From Dictyophora rubrovolvata (Eukaryota > Basidiomycota > Agaricomycetes > Phallales > Phallaceae), in NCBI GenBank assembly GCA_029959195.1, contig CP114122.1, positions 62,001 through 126,000 on the forward strand: a stretch of 64,000 nt of DNA, given 5' to 3'. The notes under the pieces were generated by a model. That model saw only the letters and a list, made by a program, of their open reading frames with translations, was not told the DNA's origin and ran no database searches. A program made the translations under genes and the position numbers. Position 1 is the first letter of the stretch, and each line of letters starts with the position of its first letter. Below, piece by piece: positions 34,689-45,543 of the stretch.

Positions 34689-36233
34689 ATGCTCGACACT
34701 ATACCAGCTGACATTGTCCTTGACATAATTCAATATCTTGACCATAATTCAGTAACATCCTTGGAACGAACTTGTCGCTATTTAAGATATATAGTAAGCC
34801 CTCAACCTTACCTTGCTTCGTTTTAAGAATAACCGTGTCCAAATTACAAGGTAGAAACCTATGGCTGGAAAATATTTCTTCGAAAAACATTATATTATTC
34901 GCCGAGTCTCAGCCCCTATATCAAATGCCGTACTTCTCGTGATTTAGCTCGTCAGCTGGTTTTGGCACAACAAGCCTGGCAAGAGCGGAAGTTCGTGGCC
35001 CGTCCTTTGGGACCTGAATGGAACAAAAGCTTCCACCCCTTGTTGGCACTACACAATCGCCATCTCATCGTGGGAGTTGGCAATTCAGTTATAAGTTACA
35101 ACTTTAAACCATCATCGTCATTCACTGAGACAACTCGTGTCTGCTTTGAACGGGTAGTTGCTTTCCCGAAGGATGCTCGAAAAGATATTACAGGAATTGG
35201 CTTTCATAATCATGGCGAGGATTTGATTTTGTCGTTCGTTCATGGCGGACTTGCCCGTATCAATCTAGAAAACGTTATGGCTTCTACAACGACGAAGAAG
35301 AAAAGAAGCTTGGCTATGAAGGTGCCAAAGCTGGCTCTAGTCAAAAACAATTCAAGTTCACGCATTAAAGACTTGTCTATCTGCGGAGATTCCGCTCTCG
35401 CCGTAGACTCATCCGGCACCCTATCTTTGTTCTCTCTCGAGCACGCGCGGCCCGAAATCATGTTCACGACAAATCCATTCGAGGACACGGGGATTTCAGA
35501 ATTCGGAAGACGACCTGGCAAAACAGTAGCGTGGTCCAATTACCTTTCTCTCACCTCTTCTTCTACTGGATATGCAGTCGTTGGAATATCATCCCACACC
35601 AATCCACTATCCGTGTTCAATGTCTCACAATCCGCGATCCACAGTCAACCGTGCGCATATCTGTCACCTTCAACGTCTGAAGAAAACTCCGTCCGTTCAA
35701 CGGCTGTTTACGCTATCACCGGAAGCAACAACTTCAATAACTTGAAGAACGATACCCATGGTAATCTTTCCTTTTCCGACCAAATTGTCCTGTCCGGGTG
35801 GTATCACGGAGTAATTACAATGTACGATTTACGTTGTCCGACACGACTCATGCACGGTCATACCAAAATGCATCCTCCCACTCTTCTCCTTCAAGACCCA
35901 TTAGCATTCTCCTCCATATACTCTCTATCAATGGCGGACTATCGCGTTGCCGCTGGATCAGCGCATTATAGTCTATTGCAATTGTACGATTTACGAGCTC
36001 CCCAGTCTGGATTCAGCATCTATCTCCCTCAAGGACGACAACAGTCTTCTCCCGTGTATTCGACTGTGATGGAAAGCACCCGTATTTGGGCAGGCACAGA
36101 ATCGCATGCGCTCGGTGTAGATTTTGGGAAAACGTCATATTCAACTTTTCCGACCGCTTCTGAGCGCCATGGTGTAAAAGTTAAATACGATGCTCCAATA
36201 TACGAACATAGCGAGCATCGGCTTCATCATTAA
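34689..36233 (+). CDS. F-box/WD40-repeat protein
   Basis: The ATG at 34689 opens a clear F-box: MLDTIPADIVLDIIQYLDHN then SVTSLERTCRYLRYI. An intron (about 34794-34847, GTAAGC..ACAAG) joins in phase to VETYGWKIFLRKTLYYSPSL and RDLARQLVLAQQAWQERKF. The remaining exon of about 420 codons is a beta-propeller-like region. It has repeats such as LALHNRHLIVGVGNSVISYN, DLSICGDSALAVDSSGTLSL, QIVLSGWYHGVITMYDLRCP, YRVAAGSAHYSLLQLYDLRA and WAGTESHALGVDFG, and the stop is at 36233. LYDLR/MYDLR endings with a preceding variable loop are typical WD-repeat blades. The likely role is a substrate receptor of an SCF ubiquitin ligase, with the F-box binding Skp1 and the propeller binding the target. Total length is about 490 residues. 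It converges on the F-box gene at 36343. Confidence 0.82.
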
Positions 36234-36342
36234 TAGTTATAATATTTTTTTATGTACAGGATGTAGTAGGATAGATATATGATATGACGATTATTAATCG
36301 CTAAAAATGGACGACTATGCTCCAGGCTGTGTGGTGTGAATT

Positions 36343-38897
36343 TTAGCTGATAATGCACCCGTTCATAGGTCCGTCAATATCATAAAAACCGTAGTCGTCG
36401 TCGTAGTAATAGTCATATCCGCCTAAGAACTGTTCATCGTAATCGGACATGTCTAGATACGGTGGCATAGGATAATCGTCGTCATCCCCGTAGTCTGAAT
36501 CGAACTCGTCTACAACAGAAAACAATGGCTGATGTTTTTCAATTACTTCCTCGAAAATATGATGATGTGGTGTAACTCTAGTTTTCGTATCTTCAAACCG
36601 GAAATGGGAAAGCTGGACAAAAAAAAACAAGACAACATGAGTTAATGTAGAAAAACAAATGCCGGGCGAACGAATCAACGTACCAGAGCGTGCCATGAAG
36701 TACGAATATTGCATACATTGCATTTTATTTTCATCATTTTAATAGAGCGCTCGTCTTCCTCGTCAGGTAAATACGCGGAAAGTGCCTGCGCCATTGCAGT
36801 CTTCTCCGGATCGAAAGCAAATTCCCCGTGATTAGCAGGGGAGTAACAGGCATGATCACGAAGGTCGGGGTAATTTTTGATGGTTCTACAAAACTTGCAG
36901 GCGAAGTATGTCGACGGGGCAAGAAGAAACTGTTTATCGACGTTCTCGGGAATGCTTAGGCTCTTCGGAACTTGTTTCCCTTCCAAAGATGTAATTGAAG
37001 ATATCAGAAATTGCTCGTGCTCCTCGACTTTCGCACGGATCTCATTCTGAACCTGTTCTTTGACCGCTAACCATCTCTCTGCCGTAATGGAGCCACGAGA
37101 ACTATTTTCATCTACCAGAGAAACACAGGCTGGAAGATCACATGCCGACTCCACGGTAAAGAGGAATCTCGAATCGCCCGATCGCATGTCGGTCAACAGT
37201 CCAGAAAGGTGCACCTTTAACTCCTTTCGACGTTCATTTTTGCGGGTCATTCTCTCCTTCTCTTCTCGAAAGGTCTTATAACTATGGATTATATTTTCTA
37301 GCTTGGGTCGAATGTTGTTCCAAACTAAAATGGCGATGTTCATGACTGGTTAGAAAAAAACTGGAAATAAATGAGAAAAAAACGTACTACGCGGGGTAAG
37401 ATCACGAGGCTGTTGAAGCATATTGTTCCATTCATAGCTGAAATGACTATTATTCCATTCGAAAATGTAAGGAGGGACATCGTACTTGTAATGAGAGGGG
37501 GGGATATCTTGTTCGGGATAACCCAACTCTAGCAGTTTCTCACGAACACTGCAGGTTTAAAAGCTTGTGTTCAGCGGATGTATGTAAATGAGAGAAGAAC
37601 ACCTTACGCGTCTCGGCGGCGCTTTATAGCTTCGCTATCAGAATGTTGTTTGGCCTGAGCCTGTTTCATAACCCATCTTTCCAGTTCTTTGGCGTGCTGA
37701 GAAAATAGTGAATTTTAACAACCGGCTCAACGGGTATTCCGGGCAAACTTACTGTTTCCGCTTCCTTAAGCAAGACTTTCTTGCTGTCTATGAATTCAGC
37801 TCTCGCTTTCTCTGCCTCTGGAGGTGGTAAAGACGGGGGAGCCGCTTTGATATATTCCTTCATAATGCGTTCTGCTGACGACTTGAAGAATGTCCTTAGT
37901 CTACAAGACCCCTTCATATACCAGGAGTCTGTAAAAAGCCATAAATTGAGAGCGGGATAAATGGACGAGACTTTACATACGCTCGCTTGGAAGACATTCC
38001 AACAGCTCTTCGGTCAAATTAGGAACTTGATTCAATAAGACGTGTCCACTCAACACCCTATGATAAATTATATTAAACATTGACTGAAGAAAAATTGACC
38101 GTAGTGAGAGAAAACACACTTTGCAGATCGACAGCGGCGGCAAAGGCGTGTGCGAAGTTCGAAATCCGCTTTCATAACGCGATTTGCCGAGCACTCCTAC
38201 AAACATCAGCTCTTAAAAGCATGAACGTTTAAAAAGTTATAATGGACAAACGTGACACTCTTTCAGAAATATGAGCTTCGCGTATTCCGGTTCACTGAGA
38301 TCTGAAGGACAGTCCGGTAGCTCGGGGTATGCCCCACGAGCGGCGCGCCAGATTGGTTTGGAGCTGCGAGTGGTTAACATACGATTAAAACTTTTGGAGG
38401 AACGTGAGAGTTGAAGGAGGTCAATGGGTTTGAGATGTTGGCTAATCTAGAAAAAAAAGAGAAGAAAACGGAGTTAGCTTTTAGCACGAAGAAGGTTTTA
38501 AGGGCAACGGAACCTCGCAAAAGATATCCATTGGCATTTCGAGGAGCTTCGCGAGCTTGCCTACATTACGTCCCCGGTACGCAGATGTAGTAGCCTTCCC
38601 CTTTCCTTTCTGTTTTGCTAAGGATCCGCTTTCCCCGTCATCCACATTCTGTTTCCTTACCCTTTTTCTTGGTTTGGAAACAGCTGGAAGTAGACCGCTT
38701 AGCAGAGAGGGACTGGAGAGACGAGACAGAAAAGCGCTTACGGAGGTCTTTCGCAGTCTCTCCTGCTAAACCATCGTTATCAGTTTGCTCTTCAGCATCA
38801 TCATAGGCTTTGCGTTTAATACTTCCGCTAAAACAAAAATTTCATTTACTTGAAAATGAATCAGGCTCAAGCCATACCTTGCGGTACGCGTCTGCAT
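36343..38897 (-). CDS. F-box domain protein with Cys-pair motifs
   Basis: The ATG at 38897 gives MQTRTAR. Basic linker exons (KRKAYDDAEEQTDNDGLAGE) lead to the F-box: KLAKLLEMPMDIFCE, then QHLKPIDLLQLSRSSKSFNR, then RSSKPIWRAARGAYPELPDC (38375-38300). After KLIFLKECHVC a CSANRV...LRTRLCRRCRSAK segment follows (about 38190-38125), a zinc-type Cys cluster. Helical regions come next (KSSAERIMKEYIKAAPPSLP, EAEKARAEFIDSKKVLLKEA, WNNIRPKLENIIHSYKTFRE). A second Cys set contains ACKFCRTIKNYPDLRDHAC (about 36910-36850) and CNVCNIRTSWHALV (36710-36670). The C-tail is very acidic and Tyr-rich (DYDEQFLGGYDYYYDDDYGF) and ends at 36343. This is the expanded Agaricomycete F-box family with Cys pairs after the F-box. 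An SCF adaptor role is inferred from the F-box. Confidence 0.82.
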
Positions 38898-39919
38898 GAT
38901 GGCGAATGGGAAAAACAGAAGGAAGACGCTTTGTCAGCCGCTATTTCAAGCCCCGGAACTCTCGGCATATTCCGTGGCACATGACGCACGGACTTTACCT
39001 TAAACCAAGTCCTTTGTTAGTTTTTTGATCTGGGACGATTTACAGAAGACTTCCCAATACTCGACACAATATATGTCTGGAGTATATCACAATTATAGTA
39101 CGTACATATCATTTATGGCATCCCCCCCTTCCCCCGGTGACCGTCCAAGTATGAATTTTAATCAAACTTTAATAACCTAGTCTGAGGGCTACGCAGACTA
39201 AACCATATGTTGTGAGTGTCGAAACTTTGTCAACCGAGAGAGACTCAGTTGCCTTTACAAGTTTCACAACAGACTTTTTATTGGATGCGTGTCCAAGAGC
39301 GTTGAGACCATTTCGGGCAATCGTGGCTTTCTTATTCCCTGTGCACGCGCACGGACGAATAAAAGTGGAAGATATTTTTTCAGCCGTTTGCCTTGGAATA
39401 CTTTGTACATCTTGTATTAGAGAGTGAAAGAGTGTGTTTACTGAGTCAGCTTCAGTTACCCGCAGAAAGTTGCAAAAGGTTTGTATACTTCTCCGCAGAA
39501 GGAATCTTTGTGCATGTCTCTGGGCAAAAGGTTGTTAAAACTGTACATTTCCAAGTCCGAAACTTCCAAAAACTCCAGCGCTTGCTCTGCAAACGCTCAC
39601 TATGATACCAACGTCTCGAAAATCAATTCCATTGAAAGGTATATGTTCTCACTGAAATTAAGCCTGGGTAGTGACTTTGTCCTCAATGGGGTGGTTATAT
39701 GAATTGACTAATAAAAGTGCCGAAACAACAGTGTCCATGCAGACATTTTGGAGACGAATAATTACATGAAAACGTGCTGAAGAGATGTCCAAAAACAACT
39801 TTTTCGGTCTACAACGTATACGTTCTCAATAAAGAAACAAACTACGGAGAAAAGTCATCTCATCTTCCCAAATGATGCTCCTTTTTTCTTTTTTTTCTGA
39901 GAGGCCTGTCCCTGCCTGT
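38898..39919. other. Intergenic, nothing recognised
   Basis: This is about 1 kb between the F-box gene start and the 3' end of the GPI-type gene. The short plus frames at 39212-39702 overlap each other in different frames and lack family features. Confidence 0.45.
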
Positions 39920-40756
39920 TCACAGGCTTGCCATCACAAGGCTGAACCCAATCAAGATGGTAACCACGGAACTGCGAAGGCCCATGGCGGAAGAGGGCTG
40001 ACTCGTAGAAGCAGCTGGGGCTGGGGCGGTTTGGCTACCAGAACTGGAAGAAGAGGGAGAGCTGTTGCCAGTGGTAACCGAGGAACCAGCTGTCTGAGAC
40101 AAGGAAGAGCCGGGTGTGCTCACTGCAGTCCCACCGCGAGAAGAGTCTGATGTGGCAGTCGGCGTCGAGGATCCCGATCCCGATCCAGAAGAAACCCCGA
40201 TAGCAACAACAGGCACGCCAGACGTGGCTTCGGTAAATGTGGATGTGATCGAAACAGTCGCGCCGCCTGCAGCAATTCCTACTTCAAGCTGGCAAGACGA
40301 ATCGCCTGCAATGGAGCAAGTGATATCCACGGGGCCAACCATGGGGGCGTCGGCGCTCAAATGAGCTCCTGATGGGCTTAATTCAAGCGTAGCTGAATGT
40401 CACGATAAAGCACGAGTTTCTTTTGAGAATACAGGACAGTCTTACCTGTGAGATCGCCCCCGGCAGCTGTGGGCAGGGCATCGACAATTTGGAATACAGT
40501 TGATGCGCCTTGGACAGTTTCTTGGCTGATCACGACTGGGGCCGTTGGTGTCCCAAATTCTGACTCAATTAGTGATATACCAGGAATATAGAGTGTGTCA
40601 TTCGGTTCTGATTGACAAGAAACATCTACGTCAAGTGAGCAAAACAGTGCAAAACGGTCCAGGTCTATCCATCACCCGAAGAAAGAAAAGACAAAGAAAC
40701 TTACAGGGTAATAACGAGAGAAAAAGTGCGGAAATAAGTACTTTCGTGTTGCTCAT
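39920..40756 (-). CDS. Secreted Ser/Thr-rich protein with GPI-type tail
   Basis: The three-exon gene starts at 40756 with a hydrophobic signal peptide (MSNTKVLISALFLSLLP). The second exon (about 40635-40446) reads SEPNDTLYIPGISLIESEFG then TVFQIVDALPTAAGGDLT. A short intron leads to TLELSPSGAHLSADAPMVGP and a core with two nearby cysteines (DITCSIAGDSSCQLEV). A Ser/Thr/Gly/Ala-rich region (SSGSGSGSSTPTATSDSS) that is probably O-glycosylated follows, and the protein ends in SVVTILIGFSLVMASL. A small-residue site before this hydrophobic C-terminus is the usual pattern for GPI anchoring. The location is therefore inferred as plasma membrane or cell wall. About 230 residues, no known enzymatic domain. 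The gene stands alone on this strand with 1 kb or more of spacer on each side. Confidence 0.72.
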
Positions 40757-42196
40757 ATTAGTTGTGACGGAGGCCTGAAAAGTTGGGGAAACGAAACACT
40801 ACCTCGACCATCAGTGAATCAGTTTTATATAGGCATTTATTATTATTTTTTTCCCGTGATGAGGACTGAGAAATTAAATGATGTTTCTTATAGTACTTAA
40901 CGATCATTCGTGGATCACATCACTAACAAGTGACTAGTGACGGGGCTTCCGGGTTCCCATGAGAAGTGCCCTGAAGTGCTGGCATTGCCAGGCCATACCA
41001 GAAGGGTACGAGTTGAAACTGATGATACTCGAACATTCTGGACTGCGCAGTCGATCAGGATCACTGATTGATTTTGAGAACAGCGACCAAATGGAAACTT
41101 CATAGAAATTCAATTAAGCTGAAGTTGCCTTTGAATGCACCGTACGTTGAACAACGCGCGGGACAAGGGACTCGGGCCTCAGTGCATCTGTCTTTTTTAT
41201 TTCTTATTTTGCGGGGGATAAATTATAAGTATACAAGCGTCTCGAGAGATCAACTTTCAAACTTAATTAAGTTAAAACAGCGAGGTAAGAGACAGCTGTC
41301 AGATACGCATGATGTATTCATTGGGATAAGCCAAAAGAAGCTCATTAATACGTGACACTGGCATGTCAAAAATAAATACATCCTTGATGATACTCAGAAC
41401 CAAACATCAGAGTGAGAGCCGATCTCCCTTCAATTGAGCCATACACTGGTTTTGAAGAACACTTGCGTATCTGGACATAAGATGAAAGAGAATTCCTTCG
41501 AGAGATATCGATACATATTTAGAAGCTGGAACAAAGATTTCCTCAGTCCAGAATGACCGCCGGGAACGTTGCACTATATACGAATTTGGAATTGAGCGCT
41601 TCGACCATATGTGTAAAGACGTAATATCACATAGCACCGACATGAAGGCACAGCCAGCTTTAATTCAACCATTTAATGATCATGAAATCCAATTCCACCA
41701 CATTACAATTGAGAGAATCAAGTTCTCAATATCATATCTCCCGTCCAGCAAAATTCACAATTCAAGTCTAGAAAGATATACATATTAGGAATGGTGATAG
41801 TCGAGGAATAAGGTGATGTTTTAATTGTCAATTTATTTTTTACAAAAGCTTTGTTTTTTTTGTAATTGGCGTCGAGATCTCTCTGGGGACATGCCCCGTA
41901 ATGTGATCCGGACATTTGACAATCGATTTTCGGGACAAGGACACTAAGTTTTGCAGGAAATATGTACAGATTGCGAAGTGTGTATTTACTCGTTTGAGGC
42001 GGGAGATTATGTGGACATTATTACGTGGCGCGAAAGAATTAAAACGTAGACGTAATCATCCAACTTTGTTGAGACCTTAGCCTCCAATAATTCGTTAAAA
42101 GTATGTAGTTTCTAACAGGAATTCCAGCGGAAAAAAACGATAGGAAACCAGAACGTTTCATTCTCGTCACCTCGGAGCCAGATCGGGGTAAGATTT
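40757..42196. other. Intergenic, nothing recognised
   Basis: This is 1.4 kb of AT-rich sequence with short, unsupported open frames on both strands, for example 41068-41355 (+) and 41643-41407 (-). No RNA gene or repeat was identified. Confidence 0.45.
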
Positions 42197-44157
42197 TCAT
42201 ACGAAAATCGTATTTCTGCTTTCAGAAGTTGAATTCGGAGGTTGATTCGCCGGCCGGTGCTGCCTCTGTTGAGATGAAACTTTCCTAAAAATTACCGTAA
42301 GTAGCTTGATATAAAAAACGAAAGTATAGAACAGAACCTTCGTAGAATTTGCAACTATAGACATCCAAGCTTTATTATTCACAAATATAGGCAGGCTTGA
42401 TACCTGAATATCTAAGTTTGTGGTCGCGATAGTGTTGCTAGCAGTTTCTGATCTGAAGTACCGCCGTCCATTGAGACTATGGCAGATATTCATAGCAATC
42501 GTATGACCAAGGTTTAAGTGAAAAAAACACTTACGAAGCTAGAAGGGCATTTGAGTAGGCTGACGGTATCGTCAATAAGCAACACGCTCGTCTGTTTTGT
42601 ATATCCGAAAATATGGACTTACTTCCTGCGCTAACGGAACAAGATGCCCAATATATGGATGTTTTTGGCATAGCTGCAAACTACATAAGGTGAATAGACG
42701 ATCTGTCTTAAATGCTTCGTTCAAATGAGCTGATGCGCTCTTACAAAGGCTAACCCAAACAACGCGAGAATACTAAAGAATTCAGTTAGACTCTTTTCCA
42801 AAAAAATAAAATGAGCGGTACCTAGTGAGTGCGCCCGTGCTAATTGTATAGGCAATCAAAACATTGATGACGTGATCGGTTCTTAATACGAAGCAGAATA
42901 AGTGAAACCTAACCAGTTTTCCTAAGTTAGAAGCACCTTTTTACTCCTGTCCTTCCCTTATGTAGGTAATATGCTTGAAGAAGGCCTATGATACAGCCAC
43001 AAGCTGCAGTCAGTGCCAACGATACGCAGGCAGGGATCTTTGCATGTATGCGGTTATAAGCTGCAATTCCAAAATATGAGCCATTTACCTGTTGATTTTT
43101 TGGAAGACCAGAAGAATGAATATTCCTATTGGCTCTTTAAATCAAATTTATAGAAAATTATGAGGGGTGATAATTACGCTTCTACGGCAGCAGCTAGGCA
43201 CATTTAACTGTCCTTCAGACCTATCGGTAGCAAAATAGCACGAAACGGGACTGACCAATCTTGATACCTAAACGGAGTTTTTCAATACGATACATATCAA
43301 CTGAGACTTGTTTTCCCGCTTACCGTTGGATATTATGGACAACGATACCTGACAGACTGATGAGCATGACTGACTTCAATTGTAAGGAAAACATACAATC
43401 AATACGAGCAGTTTTTTCTGATAGCCGCTTACTATAAAATTTTTTTGAGTGTTATAACTGTCGTACTAACGAAATAAGAAACTCACATTTGTAGACTCTG
43501 ACTGCGAAAAAACTGGGGAAATTGGTTGAACCAGTGTTCCTTTTTATTGGATTAAGATAAAGTCTTACCACTCTACGATGAATGTAATCAAGGCCTGAGT
43601 GTCTTTCAATTGTGATTTCTGTTTTGGATGATGCATTAACCCACGATAACAATCGGAAGATACTAAGAAGAACGTTGTTGACGTTAGAGTGCATGCTAGA
43701 TACGATTGCCGAAAGAACATACAGTCCATGACCTAATAGAAAAAAGACACTTAGCTACGGAAAATAACCGTAAACTTAAGCTTACATACCACACGTGATG
43801 GGATAAAGAGGAGGGATTGTCGAAATTGGTTACGACATAATAGTATAGTCCGTGACATAGGAGGACTACAGACAGCGTTGTAAGTAGAACTATTCCTTGA
43901 ACCTGTAATCTGTACGTAAGAATCATTGCACGACGCTGGTATTATACAAATTCCGGGGTCATACCATGTATTTGATATATTTTGTATCATTCTCAAACGT
44001 TTGAATATACACAAGAACTTGCATCAAAAATATCCCGTATAGCCTAGAACATTTTCAGCTGAGACGAATGATGTTGGTCTGTCAGAAACATAGAGGCTTA
44101 CAAGACAGATAATAAAACACCTATAAGCTCAGCTCCCAGGGTATCGTTAACCGCCAT
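42197..44157 (-). CDS. DUF6534 multi-pass membrane protein
   Basis: The ATG at 44157 gives MAVNDTLGAELIGVLLSV, the usual opening of this Agaricomycete family. Exons join in phase. They give LYGIFLMQVLVYIQTFENDT (44040-43985), then VQGIVLLTTLSVVLLCHGLY with YYVVTNFDNPSSLSHHVW (43905-43800), then LKDTQALITFIVE joined to CFFAVRVYK (about 43510-43480), then LSGYQKKLLVLI (43440-43405). ITFIVECFFAVRVYKLSG is the family hallmark (F(I/V)xxCFFxxRVxxLS). The C-terminal tail includes RRYFRSETASNTIATTNLD (about 42470-42410) and QRQHRPANQPPNSTSESRNT before the stop at 42197. Function is unknown; it is a predicted seven-helix membrane protein. Exons between 43370 and 42500 are not resolved. A broken near-copy lies at 22438-23140 on the opposite strand. 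Confidence 0.75.
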
Positions 44158-44494
44158 TTAGGAACGATAAAGAGGGCTGCACTCTAAGTGCTGCCTCTGT
44201 GAAAAGAATCTCTGGTTTTTATGCGATTGTTGTTAGCCGGTGCATCAACGTTCAACCATCAATGGCTGCCGAGCCACATATATTTTCCGTTATCAGCGTC
44301 TCATGCATCGATTGTACATACAAATTGCAATATATCGGCCCGCTGACAAGCTGTACTATGCACATTCTGTATGCAAGTTTCAATCAGTAAACAATAAATT
44401 GAAATACAATCAACCACTCAACTCAACTGAGCTCAGAAACATTGAATTCGCGTGGTTTAATAGGATTGTTTATAAATAATAATAAATGATGTAC

Positions 44495-44528
44495 CTTTCA
44501 CTAGACTGCAATACCAGTCTAGTGAAAG
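44495..44528. repeat. Perfect 14-bp inverted repeat with 6-base loop
   Basis: CTTTCACTAGACTG (44495-44508) is followed by CAATAC and then the exact reverse complement CAGTCTAGTGAAAG (44515-44528). A hairpin could form in DNA or RNA. There is no T run after it and no coding frame, so its role is unknown. Confidence 0.9.
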
Positions 44529-45314
44529 TAGAAACCACATTCCGGGCAACGACGACTCAATTGAGGCATAAATTACGCTCGTCATCTCAACATTCAGTTA
44601 CATTCAACCGACAGATTGTCTCATTCAGAGGTTTGAACGTGGCTTTTAGCGCTAGTTTTTCTCTTTTTCGGAACTCATCTTGTAGGTTAGAGGATTGAAC
44701 GCGTTCATATCGGCCCTTTCGTAAAGTACGGGTTTGCTATGTATGTATGTTCAAAATGTCGAGTGATTGGGTCGTCTCAATAAACTGGAAAATAGTTGTG
44801 CTGATGAACAGACAGAAAATCAGATTTCGTCATTTCGCGTACCTTAGGGTATCACAATCGCAATGCAGCCCTTTGACTGTCGACGAGGCGATCAATCCTT
44901 AATCAACACCCACGCCACTTTTGAAGCTCCGAGTCCCTTCCTATTTCGCCAAAAGACTTGTCAAGCCAGGTATCAATACGAGATTTCCTCTTATGATCAA
45001 TACCCAACCATGAGGGATGCAGTTTTGAGTTCTTTGGGGAGTAGAAGATCGTCGCATAACATATCTAAATACTTTTAGTGACTCCGTTATTCATATTAAA
45101 GGTAGAACCGGCTTTGCCCCTCATCCAGCTGGAGATCAGCTGGAGATACTGAATCACAAATAACGAGGATCATAGTATTGTTTCAAAACATGCCTTAGCC
45201 CATAGTGTGGATATCGTTTCAAGACAAACTCGGTTGACAACGAGGGCGGATTGAGGACGAAGAACTTAGAAAACCAAAATAACCGATGTCACGCGTCTTG
45301 TGACATGGCTGTGA

Positions 45315-45320
45315 CACGTG
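45315..45320 (+). promoter_or_regulatory. CACGTG E-box, candidate Pho4-type site
   Basis: The palindrome CACGTG lies 224 bases before the ATG of the SPX-domain phosphate transporter. In yeasts the bHLH factor Pho4 activates phosphate genes through CACGTG. The same hexamer can bind other bHLH factors, so the link is inference. Confidence 0.4.
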
Positions 45321-45543
45321 ACAGCGTGACCGGCGACGGAGTTCGAAATTCCAATGCCTTTTGAGCTCTAGCTTGACATTACTGGGTCCAGCTTTTCAAA
45401 GAACAACAAGTCAAGGAGTCATCGTGCTGGATTCTTGGAGGAGAATCAGCGGAACAGGAGTATTGCCGTCGCGTAGAGTGCTTGTTGATACCCACGAAGA
45501 TATACCTTTAGCCTCCTACAGGCGCAAAGTTGTCAGATTAGGG

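Larger units (their letters stand above)
44158..45543. other. Divergent upstream region between DUF6534 gene and phosphate transporter
   Basis: This 1.4 kb holds the promoters of two divergently transcribed genes. It contains a perfect hairpin at 44495-44528 and a CACGTG at 45315, both listed separately. Short frames such as 44863-45078 look accidental. Confidence 0.5.

Noticed and set aside
45330-45352. A sequence GAGTTCGAAATTCC resembling a tRNA B box
   Set aside because: No cloverleaf could be folded around it and no A box was found at the right distance.
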